From the NCBI GenBank assembly GCA_029237695.1, contig CM055271.1:87730507-87794506 (forward strand): a stretch of 64,000 bases of DNA, given 5' to 3'. The position numbers and the translations under genes were made by a program. The notes below the pieces were generated by a model. It had not been told where the DNA came from. It did no database searches and saw nothing but the letters and a program-made list of their open reading frames with translations. This document shows, piece by piece, positions 11,701 to 20,792 of this stretch (positions are counted from its first letter, which is position 1; every line of letters starts with the position of its first letter). This DNA is from Conchocele bisecta. Taxonomy: Eukaryota; Mollusca; Bivalvia; Lucinida; Thyasiridae.

Positions 11701-14700
11701 AGTGACAAATTCCTCCAATTATAATGCTGATGTGGTATGGAAGTGACAAATTCCTCCCAATTATAATGCTGATGTGGTAGGAAGTGACAAATTCCTCCAA
11801 TTATAATGCTGATGTGGTATGCAAGTGACAAATCCTCCAATTATAATGCTGATGTGGTATGGAAGTGACAAATTCCTCCCAATTATAATGCTGATGTGGT
11901 ATGGAAGTGACAAAATTCCTCCAATTATAATGCTGATGTGGTATGCAAGTGACAAATTCCTCCAATTATAATGCTGATGTGGTATGGAAGTGACAAATTC
12001 CTCCCAATTATAATGCTGATGTGGTATGGAAGTGACAAATTCCTCCAATTATAATGCTGATGTGGTATGCAAGTGACAAATTCCTCCAATTATAATGCTG
12101 ATGTGGTATGGAAGTGACAAATTCCTCCCAATTATAATGCTGATGTGGTATGCAAGTGACAAATTCCTCCAATTATAATGTTGATGTGGTATGGAAGTGA
12201 CAAATTCCTCCCAATTATAATGCTGATGTGGTATGGAAGTGACAAATTCCTCCAATTAATAATGCTGATGTGGTATGCAAGTGACAAATTCCTCCATTAT
12301 AATGCTGATGTGGTATGGAAGTGACAAAATTCCTCCAATTATAATGCTGATGTGGTATGCAAGTGACAAATTCCTCCCAATTATAATGCTGATGTGGTAT
12401 GCAAGTGACAAATTCCTCCAATTATAATGCTGATGTGGTATGGAAGTGACAAATTCCTCCAATTATAATGCTGATGTGGTATGCAAGTGACAAATTCCTC
12501 CCAATTATAATGCTGATGTGGTATGCAAGTGACAAATTCCTCCAATTATAATGCTGATTGGTGGTATGCAAGTGACAAATTTCCTCCAATTATAATGCTG
12601 ATGTGGTATGGAAGTGACAAATTCCTCCCAATTATAATGCTGATGTGGTATGCAAGTGACAAATTCCTCCAATTATAATGCTGATGTGGTATGCAAGTGA
12701 CAAATTCCTCCAATTATAATGCTGATGTGGTATGCAAGTGACAAATTCCTCCAATTATAATGCTGATGTGGTATGCAAGTGACAAATTCCTCCAATTATA
12801 ATGCTGATGTGGTATGCAAGTGACAAATTCCTCCAATTTATAATGCTGATGTGGTATGCAAGTGACAAATTCCTCCAATTATAATGCTGATGTGGTGATG
12901 GAATGAAGTGACACATTCCTCCAAATTTATAATGCTGATGTGGTATGGAAGTGACAAATTCCTCCAAATTATAATGCTGATGTGGTATGGAAGTGACAAA
13001 TTCCTCCAATTATAATGCTGATGTGGTATGGCAAGTGACAAATTCCTCCAATTATAATGCTGATGTGGTATGGAAGTGACAAATTCCTCCAATTATAATG
13101 CTGATGTGGTATGCAAGTGACAAATTCCTCCAATTATAATGCTGATGTGGTATGGAAGTGACAAATTCCTCCAATTATAATGCTGAGTTTGGTATGAAGT
13201 GACAAATTCCTCCAATTATAATGCTGATGTGGTATGGAAGTGACAAATTCCTCCCAATTATAATGCTGATGTGGTATGGAAGTGACAAATTCTCCAATTA
13301 TAATGCTGATGTGGTAATGCAAGTGACAAATTCCTCCAATTATAATGCTGATGTGGTATGGAAGTGACAAATTCCTCCAATTATAATGCTGATGTGGTAT
13401 GGAAGTGACAAATTCCTCCAATTATAATGCTGATGTGGTATGCAAGTGACAAATTCCTCCAATTATAATGCTGATGTGGTATGGGCAGTGACAAATTCCT
13501 CCAATTATAATGCTGATGTGGTATGGTAAGTGACAAATTCCTCCAATTATAATGTTGATGTGGTATGGAAGTGACAAATTCCTCCCAATTATAATGCTGA
13601 TAGAATGGCTATTGTGGTATGGAAGTGACAAAATTCCTCCAATTATAATGCTGATGTGGTATGGAAGTGACAAATTCCTCCAATTATAATGCTGATGTGG
13701 TATGGAAGTGACAAATTCCTCCAATTATAATGCTGATGTGGTATGGAAGTGACAAAATTCCTCCAAATTATAATGCTGATGTGGTATGCAAGTGACAAAT
13801 TCCTCCAATTATAATGCTGATTGTGGTATGGAAGTGACAAATTCCTCCCAATTATAATGCTGATGTGGTATGCAAGTGACAAATTCCTCCAATTATAATG
13901 CTGATGTGGTATGCAAGTGACAAATTCCTCCAATTATAATGCTGATTGTGGTATGCAAGTGACAAATTCCTCCAATTATAATGCTGATGTGGTATGGAAG
14001 TGACAAATTCCAATTATAATGCTGATGTTGGTAATGCAAATTACTCCTAATTATAATGCTGATGTGGTATGCAAGTGACAAATTCCTCCAATTATAATGC
14101 TGATGTGGTATGCAAGTGACAAATTCCTCCAATTAATAATGCTGATGTGGTATGCAAGTGACAAATTCCTCCAATTATAATGCTGATGTGGTATGCAAGT
14201 GACAAATTCCTCCAATTATAATGCTGATGTGGTATGCAAGTGACAAATTCCTCCATTTATAATGCTGATGTGGTATGCAAGTGACAAATTCCTCCAATTA
14301 TTAATGCTGATGTGGTATGGAAGTGACAAATTCCTCCAATTATAATGCTGATGTGGTATGGAAGTGACAAATTCCTCCAATTATAATGCTGATGTGGTAT
14401 GCAAGTGACAAATTCCTCCAATTATAATGCTGATGTGGTATGGAAGTGACAAATTCCTCCAATTATAATGCTGATGTGGTATGGAAGTGACAAATTCCTC
14501 CCAATTATAATGCTGATGTGGTATGGAAGTGACAAATTCCTCCAATTATAATGCTGATGTGGTATGGAAGTGACAGATTCCTCCAATTATAATGCTGATG
14601 TGGTATGGAAGTGACAAATTCCTCCAATTATAATGCTGATGTGGTATGGAAGTGACAAATTCCTCCCAATTATAATGCTGATGTGGTATGGAAGTGACAA

Positions 14701-17206
14701 ATTCCTCCCAATTATAATGCTGATGTGGTATGCAAGTGACAAATTCCTCCCAATCCCAATATGCTGATGTGGTATGGAAGTGACAAATTCCTCCCAATTA
14801 TAATGCTGATGTGGTATGCAAGTGACAAATTCCTCCCAATTATAATGCTGATGTGGTATGGAAGTGACAAATTCCTCCAATTATAATGCTGATGTGGTAT
14901 GCAAGTGACAAATTCCTCCAATTATAATGCTGATGTGGTATGGAAGTGACAAATTCCTCCCAATTATAATGCTGATGTGGTATGGAAGTGACAAATTCCT
15001 CCAATTATAATGCTGATGTGGTATGGAAGTGACAAATTCCTCCCAATTTATAATTGCTGATGTGGTATGGAAGTGACAAATTCCTCCAATTATAATGCTG
15101 ATGTGGTATGGAAGTGACAAATTCCTCCCAATTATAATGCTGATGTGGTATGGAAGTAGGTACAAGGGAGGTTACTTGTGATTGTCCTCGTTCTTTAACC
15201 ATCCTTACGTTTAAGACGACAATTGTCGTCTGCTGTTTTTCATTTTTGCCTTAATTCTTAACAAAAAACCTGTTTTGACAGCACATGAGAATCGTCTCCA
15301 GTGGAGACGATTATCATGCGCTGCCAAAACAGGTTTTTATCGAGAAATATTGAAAAGTAAAACATTTCCAACAGACGACAAAATTTAATTCAGCATACTA
15401 AGGGTTAACATATTTATAAGACCAGTCTATTGTAAGACACTGTACAGCCCTGGCTAGACGGTACGCCCATTCTCTGTAGGCTTCATCATATAGTGTGTAA
15501 TGTAGGTCAAGAGCATCTGATAATTTGGCTCATTTTCCATAATATCTCCTTATTATCCCTTCGCTAATAGCCAAGACAGATATAGCGTTTGTCCATGTAC
15601 ATGCGTACGTAATTATCAAGATTAGCTTATAGTCTGTTTCACGAAACCTGCCCAAATTTTACGGCTATATAAACAATGCAAAAACAAGATTTCTTTTGAT
15701 AATATTAAATTAAAGGAAAATTTAAGAATGAGCCTTCTTTTTATTTCGTGAAATTTGGTCAAATATTTTATTGCGAAATTTTTTTTTTTAGAATTTCAGA
15801 AATACTGGAGTGATTTTTAAAATTTAACTTTTGTTTTCTTAGATCATTTCCAAGCTATCTAGCTAGGTTTCGGAGTCAATTTCCAAAAAAATTGGTTTTT
15901 TGACTCCTCCCACAACTCCTCTACCTTTTTCCCCCATGTTAAATTCCCAGACAAATCAATTTTTCGTAATAAAATCAATATTTGACCAAATTTCACGAAA
16001 TAAAAAGAAGGCTCATTCTTAATTTTTCCTTTAATTTAATATTATCAAAAGAAATCTTGTTTTTGAATTGTTTATATAGCCGTAAAATTTGGGCAGCTTT
16101 CGTGAAACAGACTATAATGATAATGATGCCTGCCCTTATTTGGTATTTATTTAATGATGTTAATAACACAGGGGTGGGATTTTCGGGATATATCCTGAAA
16201 TCTGGATTTGGCATTACTCATAATTGCAGAAAAATACTAATGTTTCAACATGGGAAGCACATTTGTATGCATGTGTGGGTGCAAAAATATGTTTGTCTTG
16301 CCGTCACCAGCTACGGTCCGTTTAGGTCGGATTAACGGGGTCAAATTCCCATAGTTCACCTTTACGGATAAATCCCTATACCAGAACGGAATACAAACTT
16401 ACATGTACTAAAATAAATTAAATTCAACCCTGAAATTAGAACAAACCTGATCTGTAGCCGATTTCATCCAAATTGCATTGTATACTTATCTAGCAAAGTA
16501 TACTTTGAGGGAGTAATCATTTATTTTTCCCGAAATGCATTATGTCATATAGAACTAACGACTGCATATATTTGATGATTAAAAGTATGCAGAATTATTA
16601 TACTGAATTTATTGCATTATCACAGCCAAAATGGCTGTGATAATGTAATAAATTCAGTATAATAAAAATTAATAAATTTATCCTTAAATTGAAAATATCT
16701 CCCTCAAAGTATACTTTGCTAGATAAGTGTACTTTGAAATGTTGGTGAAATAGGCTACTGGTGCCATGTCCTCACCTCCACAGTGTAATCAATCAATTGA
16801 TCAGTCAATCAGACAATCAATCAATTGATACTTTTGTGTTTGCCCCCAGACACGGTAACATTAGCCCTACATGATGTGCATCAGGCAATCGGTCGTCGGT
16901 CCCGGTCTCGGTCGGAATCGATCGATCGGTCGGTCGGATCGATCGGTCGGTCGAAAAAATTGATCGATCAAACAATCATTATGTTTGTCACCCAGACAAG
17001 GCGACATTAGCCCTACAGACGTTCATGATGTGTATCAATCAATGAATCAGCCAATCAATCTACCAAGCAATCAGCCAATCAATCAATCAGCCAATCAATC
17101 AATCACCTATATTGTGTTTCTCCCCCCAGACAAGGCAACGTTAGCCCTACAGAAGCTCATGATGTGTATACCAGAGGAGTCGATATCCACGACGAAGGAC
17201 GAATAA
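2693..17206 (+). CDS. SLC7A9-like: SLC7 light-chain amino acid transporter, b(0,+)AT-like, C-terminal exons (5' end outside window)
   Basis: Five exons with matching phases (2693-2789, 4816-4965, 7373-7457, 8450-8542, 17130-17206) encode about 167 C-terminal residues of an APC-superfamily transporter. The first exon gives LFYVGARQKHMPQILSM and RLTPMPACLFM, the conserved loop before TM9. The second gives two membrane segments and ends HMERPIK, the typical ERPIK end of TM10. The next two carry TM11 and TM12 (FGVLIITTGIPVYFIFVYW). The last gives a short cytosolic tail, LALQKLMMCIPEES...TKDE. In this family the light chain pairs by disulfide with an SLC3 heavy chain and exchanges cationic and neutral amino acids at the plasma membrane; that cysteine lies in the missing N-terminal part. 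The tail resembles vertebrate b(0,+)AT (LQMLMEVVPPEE), so SLC7A9 is favoured over LAT1/2 or y+LAT, but the subfamily is not certain. Splice sites are all GT..AG. Confidence 0.85.
3128..3372. repeat. Long perfect-type palindrome
   Basis: Arms of about 115 bp (for example TGATAAAGACCATGTGGTCG against its complement) meet at GATGTTATCAACATC. No further copy is seen here. It is probably a foldback MITE. Confidence 0.7.
3640..3740. repeat. Family C core palindrome, degenerate copy
   Basis: The inverted repeat of GTTTGACAGCATTATAGAATC around TTTCCAATGGAAA is retained. The TTAACCCTTA ends are not clear. Confidence 0.5.
3795..4085 (+). repeat. Two tandem copies of a dispersed repeat
   Basis: The block 'GTAAGAGTTTCTCCAAC...GATTGCTTCAATACTTG...CACACTCGCGCCACCATTA' occurs at about 3805 and again at about 3975. 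A third copy lies at 29870-30090. Its nature is unknown; no coding frame. Confidence 0.55.
4140..4302. repeat. AT-rich palindrome with GGCGAT ends
   Basis: Inverted arms with CAATTGGCGATAAAAA and CGAAAATTATAATTTTGTATCGCCAATTG. A fragment (AAAAAATTACAATTTTCGG) also lies at 26872-26890, between a family B copy and a SINE. Confidence 0.5.
4490..4673. repeat. Family C, degenerate copy
   Basis: Has the CGTCTGCTGTTGATTTTCC / AACAGCAGACG arms and the ATTTCCAATGGAAAT centre. The terminal TTAA is missing on the left. Confidence 0.5.
4816..4965 (+). CDS. Transporter exon, TM9-TM10
   Basis: Fifty codons in phase 0, preceded by CTCGCTCCCTTGCAG and followed by GTAATC. It reads GLLSLVYLISKDMYALINYV and ends YARPHMERPIK. 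The SKDMYALINYVSF stretch is the well-conserved loop and start of TM10 of SLC7 light chains. Confidence 0.88.
5044..5506. mobile_element. hAT-like MITE with TIR CAGGGTTCCCAC
   Basis: Ends CAGGGTTCCCACTGG and AGAGTGGGAACCCTG, flanked on both sides by ATACTT (5038-5043 and 5507-5512). Subterminal repeats of GTCATGGAATTTGG occur in both orientations, and the centre is a palindrome around GAGAGAAGTAACTTCTCTC. A 6-bp duplication and a CAGGG end fit hAT-type elements (inference). Confidence 0.75.
6060..6330. repeat. Family G palindrome
   Basis: Inverted arms AGTAGGTTAGTGCCGTGAAT and ACGGGATGTGCTCGGCAGAG meet near the centre. Outer parts include GTGCCGTGAAACA and 'GGTGTTGACGGGATAAATAG'. A second right-arm fragment lies at about 6433-6500, so a K hairpin lies between two G pieces. 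Confidence 0.65.
6352..6425. repeat. Family K hairpin
   Basis: Near-perfect inverted repeat of GTTGTGACCACTCATTTGAA around CGTCTCGGCGAGACG. Other copies are at 7975-8035 and 39591-39660. Confidence 0.75.
6713..6877. repeat. Imperfect palindrome
   Basis: Arms AACAGTTATTTCATGGTCAT and ATGACCATGAAATAACTGT, with inner GTCAAAACTATTGCC-type arms. A single-arm relative is at about 5983-6060. Confidence 0.55.
7165..7275. repeat. AT-rich palindrome
   Basis: Arms of about 50 bp: AATATTCATATTTTTGCAAC against GTTGCAAAAATATGAATAT, with a short GAGTGGGG centre. Confidence 0.65.
7373..7457 (+). CDS. Transporter exon, TM11
   Basis: Acceptor TGATTTGTTGCAG, donor GTGAGT, 28 codons plus one base. It reads VALVWPILYVTVTLIIVLLP then MYSSPVET, a single hydrophobic segment at the SLC7 TM11 position. 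Confidence 0.85.
7553..7740. repeat. Family D fragment
   Basis: Diverged half of D: AAAGAATGAACC..., a 'TTATTTTGTGGAATACGGTG' block, then ATTGATTTTATTAC and CCCCATGTTTAATCCC. Confidence 0.4.
7975..8035. repeat. Family K hairpin
   Basis: TATGTTGTTACCACTCATAT is paired with GAGTGGTAGCAACATA around a GAACGAGACGGTTC centre. Confidence 0.65.
8189..8416. mobile_element. Family C MITE (TTAA-bounded)
   Basis: TTAACCCTTAGACCGCT to GTGTAAGGGTTAA, with the GACAGCACTTCAGAATC palindrome. It ends only 33 bases before the next exon, so it contributes the distal branch-point region of that intron. Confidence 0.75.
8450..8542 (+). CDS. Transporter exon, TM12
   Basis: Acceptor ACGTGTTTCAG, donor GTGAGT. It enters and leaves with a split glycine codon. 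It reads FGVLIITTGIPVYFIFVYW then ENKPRTITDFL. GVPVYF-type motifs mark the last membrane helix of SLC7 light chains. Confidence 0.87.
8583..8872. mobile_element. Family E palindromic MITE
   Basis: Starts GAGACACGCCATG, ends CATGGCGTGTCT. The inner arms GTTGACAAAATGTTCAGAGT are inverted around the ATTCCGCGCGGAAT centre. It begins 40 bases after the exon donor. Confidence 0.75.
9012..15157. repeat. 41-bp minisatellite, about 150 copies
   Basis: Head-to-tail copies of a 41-bp unit, split as TGGAAGTGACAAATTCCTCC plus AATTATAATGCTGATGTGGTA, fill 6.1 kb of the last transporter intron. Two common variants differ at the third base (TGGAAG or TGCAAG) and are interspersed. Many units differ by one base in the CCTCC run, and a few have larger lesions (about 14030 and 14755). 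Because 41 is not a multiple of 3, the three frames rotate and produce repetitive pseudo-peptides; these are not genes. Some one-base indels may be long-read errors. Confidence 0.97.
15195..15408. mobile_element. Family C MITE, subtype with GAGAATCGTCTCC core
   Basis: TTAACCATCCTTAC to CTAAGGGTTAA. The core is an inverted repeat of GACAGCACATGAGAATCGTC. The same subtype lies at 23858-24058. Confidence 0.7.
15630..16115. mobile_element. Family D palindromic MITE
   Basis: AGTCTGTTTCACGAAACC to GCTTTCGTGAAACAGACTAT, with inner arms AAGAATGAGCCTTCTTTTTA and their complement. Confidence 0.75.
16453..16760. mobile_element. Family A palindromic MITE, complete
   Basis: GTAGCCGATTTCATC to GAAATAGGCTAC. 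The central inverted repeat ATTATACTGAATTTATTGCA/TTATCACAGCCAAAATGG is followed by the mirrored TATACTTTG arms. Confidence 0.8.
16775..16830 (+). repeat. (AATC)n microsatellite
   Basis: Degenerate AATCAATC/AATTGATC tetramers just before the first terminal-exon copy. The same tetramer separates the later copies (17035-17105) and changes to GGTC/GATC tetramers at 16885-16970. Confidence 0.8.
16850..17010 (+). pseudogene. Terminal-exon copy 1 of the transporter (degenerate or alternative)
   Basis: A pyrimidine tract and acceptor (TGTGTTTGCCCCCAG) precede a near-copy of the real terminal exon. Spliced in the same phase it would read DTVTLALHDVHQAI, then a basic low-complexity tail made by the GGTC/GATC microsatellite (GRRSRSRSES...), stopping at 17008-17010. 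The family's LQKLMMC motif is damaged. It could be an unused pseudo-exon or an alternative C-terminus. Confidence 0.6.
16996..17045 (+). pseudogene. Terminal-exon copy 2 of the transporter (truncated or alternative)
   Basis: Acceptor TGTTTGTCACCCAG, then in transporter phase DKATLALQTFMMCINQ and a TGA at 17043-17045 supplied by the AATC microsatellite. Except for KL to TF it keeps the real exon's first 13 residues, but it loses the acidic tail. It is usable in principle as an alternative last exon. Confidence 0.65.
17130..17206 (+). CDS. Transporter terminal exon
   Basis: Acceptor TGTGTTTCTCCCCCCAG; two bases complete the split codon, then KATLALQKLMMCIPEESIST, TKDE and a TAA stop. It is chosen over the two upstream copies because only this one keeps the (L)Q-LM--(V/I)P-EE tail seen in b(0,+)AT proteins. 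Confidence 0.82.
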
Positions 17207-17299
17207 CCACCAGCCACCTAGGTTTACGGTACGTACCCATAATTCTGTATAAACCTTAACAACAGGGATAACTGCATGGAAATAGAAATCAGAAGGCCG

Positions 17300-17530
17300 T
17301 TTCACTAAGTTTTGTATGACTAAAATCTTCGTAAGTGCAAATTTAGGATCGTCTGGAAATTTCAATTGATGGATTTACATTTATTGAACATAGGCTGCAT
17401 ATGCAGCCTATGCTCAATAAATGTAAATCCAATAATTGTTTACAAGAAAACATAGTTAATGAAATTTGCAGACTATTATAATTTTTGCACTTACGAACGT
17501 TTTATAATCGTGCAGTGTGTAGTGAAATGA
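17300..17530. repeat. Family L palindrome
   Basis: Arms GGATTTACATTTATTGAACA/TAGGCTGCATATGCAGCCTA, with outer TTCGTAAGTGCAAATT and TTTGCACTTACGAACG parts. A second copy is at 36310-36545 and a one-end fragment at 19515-19570. Confidence 0.65.
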
Positions 17531-17714
17531 GTCACTTTTGTGTACCATGTGTAAACCCTCTCTAAACCAGACATCTTCAAATGTTTGCTATTTGCAACTG
17601 ATTTTTTTTGTATAAATAAAACATGTAAGCATAAACGTGGTTTAGTAATAGAAAACATTTTTGGAAAATGAGACATAGCGGTCACAATTCTGGCGTATTT
17701 GTTGGTGTCGTCAA

Positions 17715-18140
17715 CAATTTGGGACGTAATTTTTAGACTTAGCCAAATTTCGCATATCTCTTGATCCGTTAATCAGATCTTTACCATACTTCACCAATAG
17801 CTTCCTCACATTGATAGCTATACATCCAGTGTCATTCGGGTGACCTTGACATTCACCTTGGTGACCTTAACCTTTGTTGGACGTAAATTTTGGACGTAGC
17901 CAAATTTCCCATATCATTTGATCATTACCAAACTTCATCAATAGCTTCCTCACATTGATGGCTATCTATTCAGTGTCATTTGGGTGACCTAGATCTTAAC
18001 CTTTGTGGGGCATAAATTTATTTACCTTCACCCTGGTATCACCTGATCCGTTAGTGAATTCATTACCAAATTCCATAAATATCTTCCTGAAATTGATAGC
18101 TATCCATCCAGTGTCATTCTGGTGACCTTGACTGTCACTT
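17715..18140 (+). repeat. ~140-bp degenerate tandem repeat, three copies
   Basis: The block ATTGATAGCTATCCATCCAG-TGTCATTCGGGTGACC recurs at about 17808, 17951 and 18089. GACCTTGACC-type stretches continue to 18290. Confidence 0.7.
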
Positions 18141-18295
18141 TGGTGATCTTGACTGTTGTGTCAATAATTTTGGATGTAGGTGTCATTTGTGTGAGTGACC
18201 TTGACCTTGGTGACAGTGACCTTCATATCAATAACATTGCACTTCTTCATATTGTGACCTTCACCTTGATGACCTTGGCCTTTGTGGCGATCGCC

Positions 18296-18540
18296 TCATT
18301 TAGTGGGTGAGACACTCCCCGGCGACTGCCTCATTTATTGGGTGAGACACTCCCCGGCGATTGCCTCATTTAGTGGGTGAGACACTCCCCGGCGATTGCC
18401 TCGTTTAGTGGGTGAGACACACCCCGGCGATTGCCTCGTTTAGTGGGTGAGACGCTCCCTGGCGATTGCCTCGTTTAGTGGGTGAGACGCTCCCTGGCGA
18501 TTGCCTCGTTTAGTGGGTGAGACACTCCCCGGCGATCGCC
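18296..18540 (+). repeat. 35-bp minisatellite, seven copies
   Basis: Exactly 245 bp of the unit GCCTCATTTAGTGGGTGAGA-CACTCCCCGGCGATT, with ATT/GTT and ACA/ACG variants. Confidence 0.9.
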
Positions 18541-18777
18541 TTTAGGAGATTCAGCATTATTCACAACAAACTTTTCACATCAGTGGCCCGGGTCACTGAA
18601 TTTAGAAAACTGCTATCCCAAATGATCTATTGCTGGCCCGACAACAACGATATTTCACATTTGTTTCAGACTTAAAAATTGTGAGAGAGAAAAATTAACA
18701 AAAGCAAAAATTCTGCTTGGACACTGGCTGTAAACCAAATTTGACTGAGAATAATTCGTGGTATATGTAACTAGTTG
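18541..18777. other. No recognised feature
   Basis: Unique-looking AT-rich DNA with no coding frame, splice-flanked exon or repeat that I can recognise. Confidence 0.5.
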
Positions 18778-19368
18778 TTCAGTAGCCAATTTCACTAACA
18801 TTCCTAAGTATACTTATGTAGCTAATACACTTCTCGAGCTAAGTATACTTTGAGTGAGAAATTATTTATTTTTACTGAAATGCATTATTTCATAATTCCA
18901 GCACAAACATATTTACACAGTTCCTTAACATTTGATTGGTCCGTAGCAAGTCTCTGTCCGAAATTTATATCCCAGTAAACTCACATGCCGAACTACTTTC
19001 CGTAACCGTCAGGCGCAGTTAAAATAATTCTTAAGAAAACGGAAAATAAACACATTTTCTTGATGAATTTATTTCAAATGCTGGAATTATAAGGAATGAA
19101 TGGCCTTTTTGTGAATTTATCGGGGATATAAACTTGAAAAAGTCGCGGGAATACTGGACGAGGCCTTCCGGCCTTCGTCCAGTATTCGCGCGACTTTTCC
19201 AAGTTTATACCCCGATAAATTCCACAAAAAGGCCATTCATTTTTATTATATACAACAAAACGACTGCAAATATTTTATGATTAAAAGTATGCAGACTTAT
19301 TATACTGAATTTATTACATTATCACAGCCAAAATGGCTGTGATAATGTAATAAATTCAGTATAATAAC
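18778..19368. mobile_element. Family A element split by a family B insertion
   Basis: The left A arm (AGTAGCCAATTTCACTAACA...GAAATGCATTATTTCATA) stops at 18893. The A sequence resumes at about 19241 with ACGACTGCAAATATTTTATG and the ATTATACTGAATTTATTAC palindrome. The right terminal arm is missing or diverged after 19368. Confidence 0.7.
18893..19240. mobile_element. Family B element inserted in family A
   Basis: ATTCCAGCACAAACATATTT to AAGGCCATTCATT, with the GTCGCGGGAATACTGGACGA hairpin. It lies inside an A copy, so here B is the younger insertion. Confidence 0.75.
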
Positions 19369-19838
19369 GTATATGTGTATATGTGATGATTAAAATTATG
19401 CTGCTTTCATATGCTTTGTTTATTACATTATCACAACCATTGTTTTGATTAGAAAATATTTTATTTCATTAAATAAAAATTATTAATGACGTTATGCATA
19501 AATTTACTATTGATGTTCCAAAGTTTTCTTACGAACATTTTAGAATCGTGCGATGTGTAGTGAAATGAGCCACTGTTGTGTACCATGTGACAAGAGTTTG
19601 CCACATAAATTACACTGGTCAGAAATGCAGAAATCCTATTAATTTTGTAATTTTGTTACGGCATGTCGTATATTTCTATCTAGCCCCGACATCCCATATT
19701 GTCCATTACAGATTTCCGTGTGAGACGATTCTACAAACCTACAATGCAGGGTTGGACAGCCTGGAAATTTCAACATTCCTGTAACTTCATATCATGCGCC
19801 CGTCTGTACATGACCTCGATGTTGATCGGACGTAACCC

Positions 19839-19870
<32 letters not shown>

Positions 19871-20090
19871 CATGTGCGGTTTCCAGCGCGGAATTGGCCA
19901 CATACAGGCCTGCTTTTGCTTCCAGGGCAAGCAGTATGCCTTGCTTGTTGTAAAGTCAACTAAATAGGGATTGGGCTAAGTGCACCTGGCACCAGATCAC
20001 GTTTTGCTATTCAGTTTACATGGCCAGAGGTCATAGAGCTTTTTGATGCCCCCCAACGATAGTGGAGGGGCATTTTGTGTTGCCCTTGTT
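19369..20090. other. Gene-free stretch with fragments only
   Basis: Holds a family L end fragment (19515-19570), an (AATC) microsatellite at 19842-19869 and otherwise unremarkable sequence. Short open frames at 19578-19953 have no recognisable domain. Confidence 0.5.
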
Positions 20091-20143
20091 CATCCATCCA
20101 TCCATCCATCCATCCATCCATCCATCCATCCGTCCGTCCATCT
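20091..20143 (+). repeat. (CATC)n microsatellite
   Basis: About ten CATC units changing to CGTC at the right end. Confidence 0.9.
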
Positions 20144-20324
20144 CGTCAGGTTAAAGTTTTTGTTTCAGCTTGTATCTTCTGTACTAAAGTAGAACCTCTC
20201 TGAACCGGACACCCATACAATCTATGTCTGTTTAATTGTATGTGTTTATTGTCATCTCTCACCATTGATAACGTCTGATCGCAAACCACGTATGCCTGTT
20301 TTGCGGTGCCCATATGCATGGGCC

Positions 20325-20427
20325 CGGTTGCTCAAAGCTTCTGTTAGCTTAACAGACTGTTAAATTCTTAGCATTGTTAAGAATTTAACAGTGTTAAGCT
20401 AACAGAGGTTTTGAGCAACCGGGCCTG
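20325..20427. repeat. Near-perfect palindrome
   Basis: GGCCCGGTTGCTCAAAGC at one end and TTGAGCAACCGGGCC at the other. Inner arms TGTTAAATTCTTA / TAAGAATTTAACA flank GCATTGT. Confidence 0.75.
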
Positions 20428-20431
20428 ATTT

Positions 20432-20502
20432 ACAGTGGAGCCTCTCTAAACCGGACACCCTGGGGACCGCCCAGGGTGTTCTGTTTAGAGAGGTTCCACT
20501 GT
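20432..20502. mobile_element. pogo/Tigger-like hairpin MITE
   Basis: Starts TACAGTGGAGCCTCTCTAAA and ends AGAGAGGTTCCACTGTA around CCTGGGGACCGCCCAGG. TA borders and the CAGTGGAACCTC-type end resemble pogo-like Tc1/mariner elements. A second copy is at 53694-53759. Confidence 0.65.
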
Positions 20503-20792
20503 ATTAGGTCTACAGCCACCATACTTGCACACTATCATGATGTGCACCACAGTCCACTGTGAATCAAATGACCCTTGTATGACCTTGACCTGCAGTTGCA
20601 ATATTTTCATCGTGTTTTATTTCCATTTGTATGTTTTTGTTTGAGCTTGTTTACTATCAAAGCGATAGGTGGGGCATCCGTGTTCTATGAGCACATTTTC
20701 TATTTTCTGTACTCGACACAGAGCCTTGCTCAGCTTGGCTGACGTAGACTCTGTGGCAAACTTTGTCACCTCTGGGCTGGGTCTTTGTGTAT

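Noticed and set aside
8885..15202. Many minus-strand frames of 60-140 codons (EEFVTSIPHQHYNW-type peptides)
   Set aside because: They are the three rotating frames of the 41-bp minisatellite, with starts and stops only at unit indels; no gene context.
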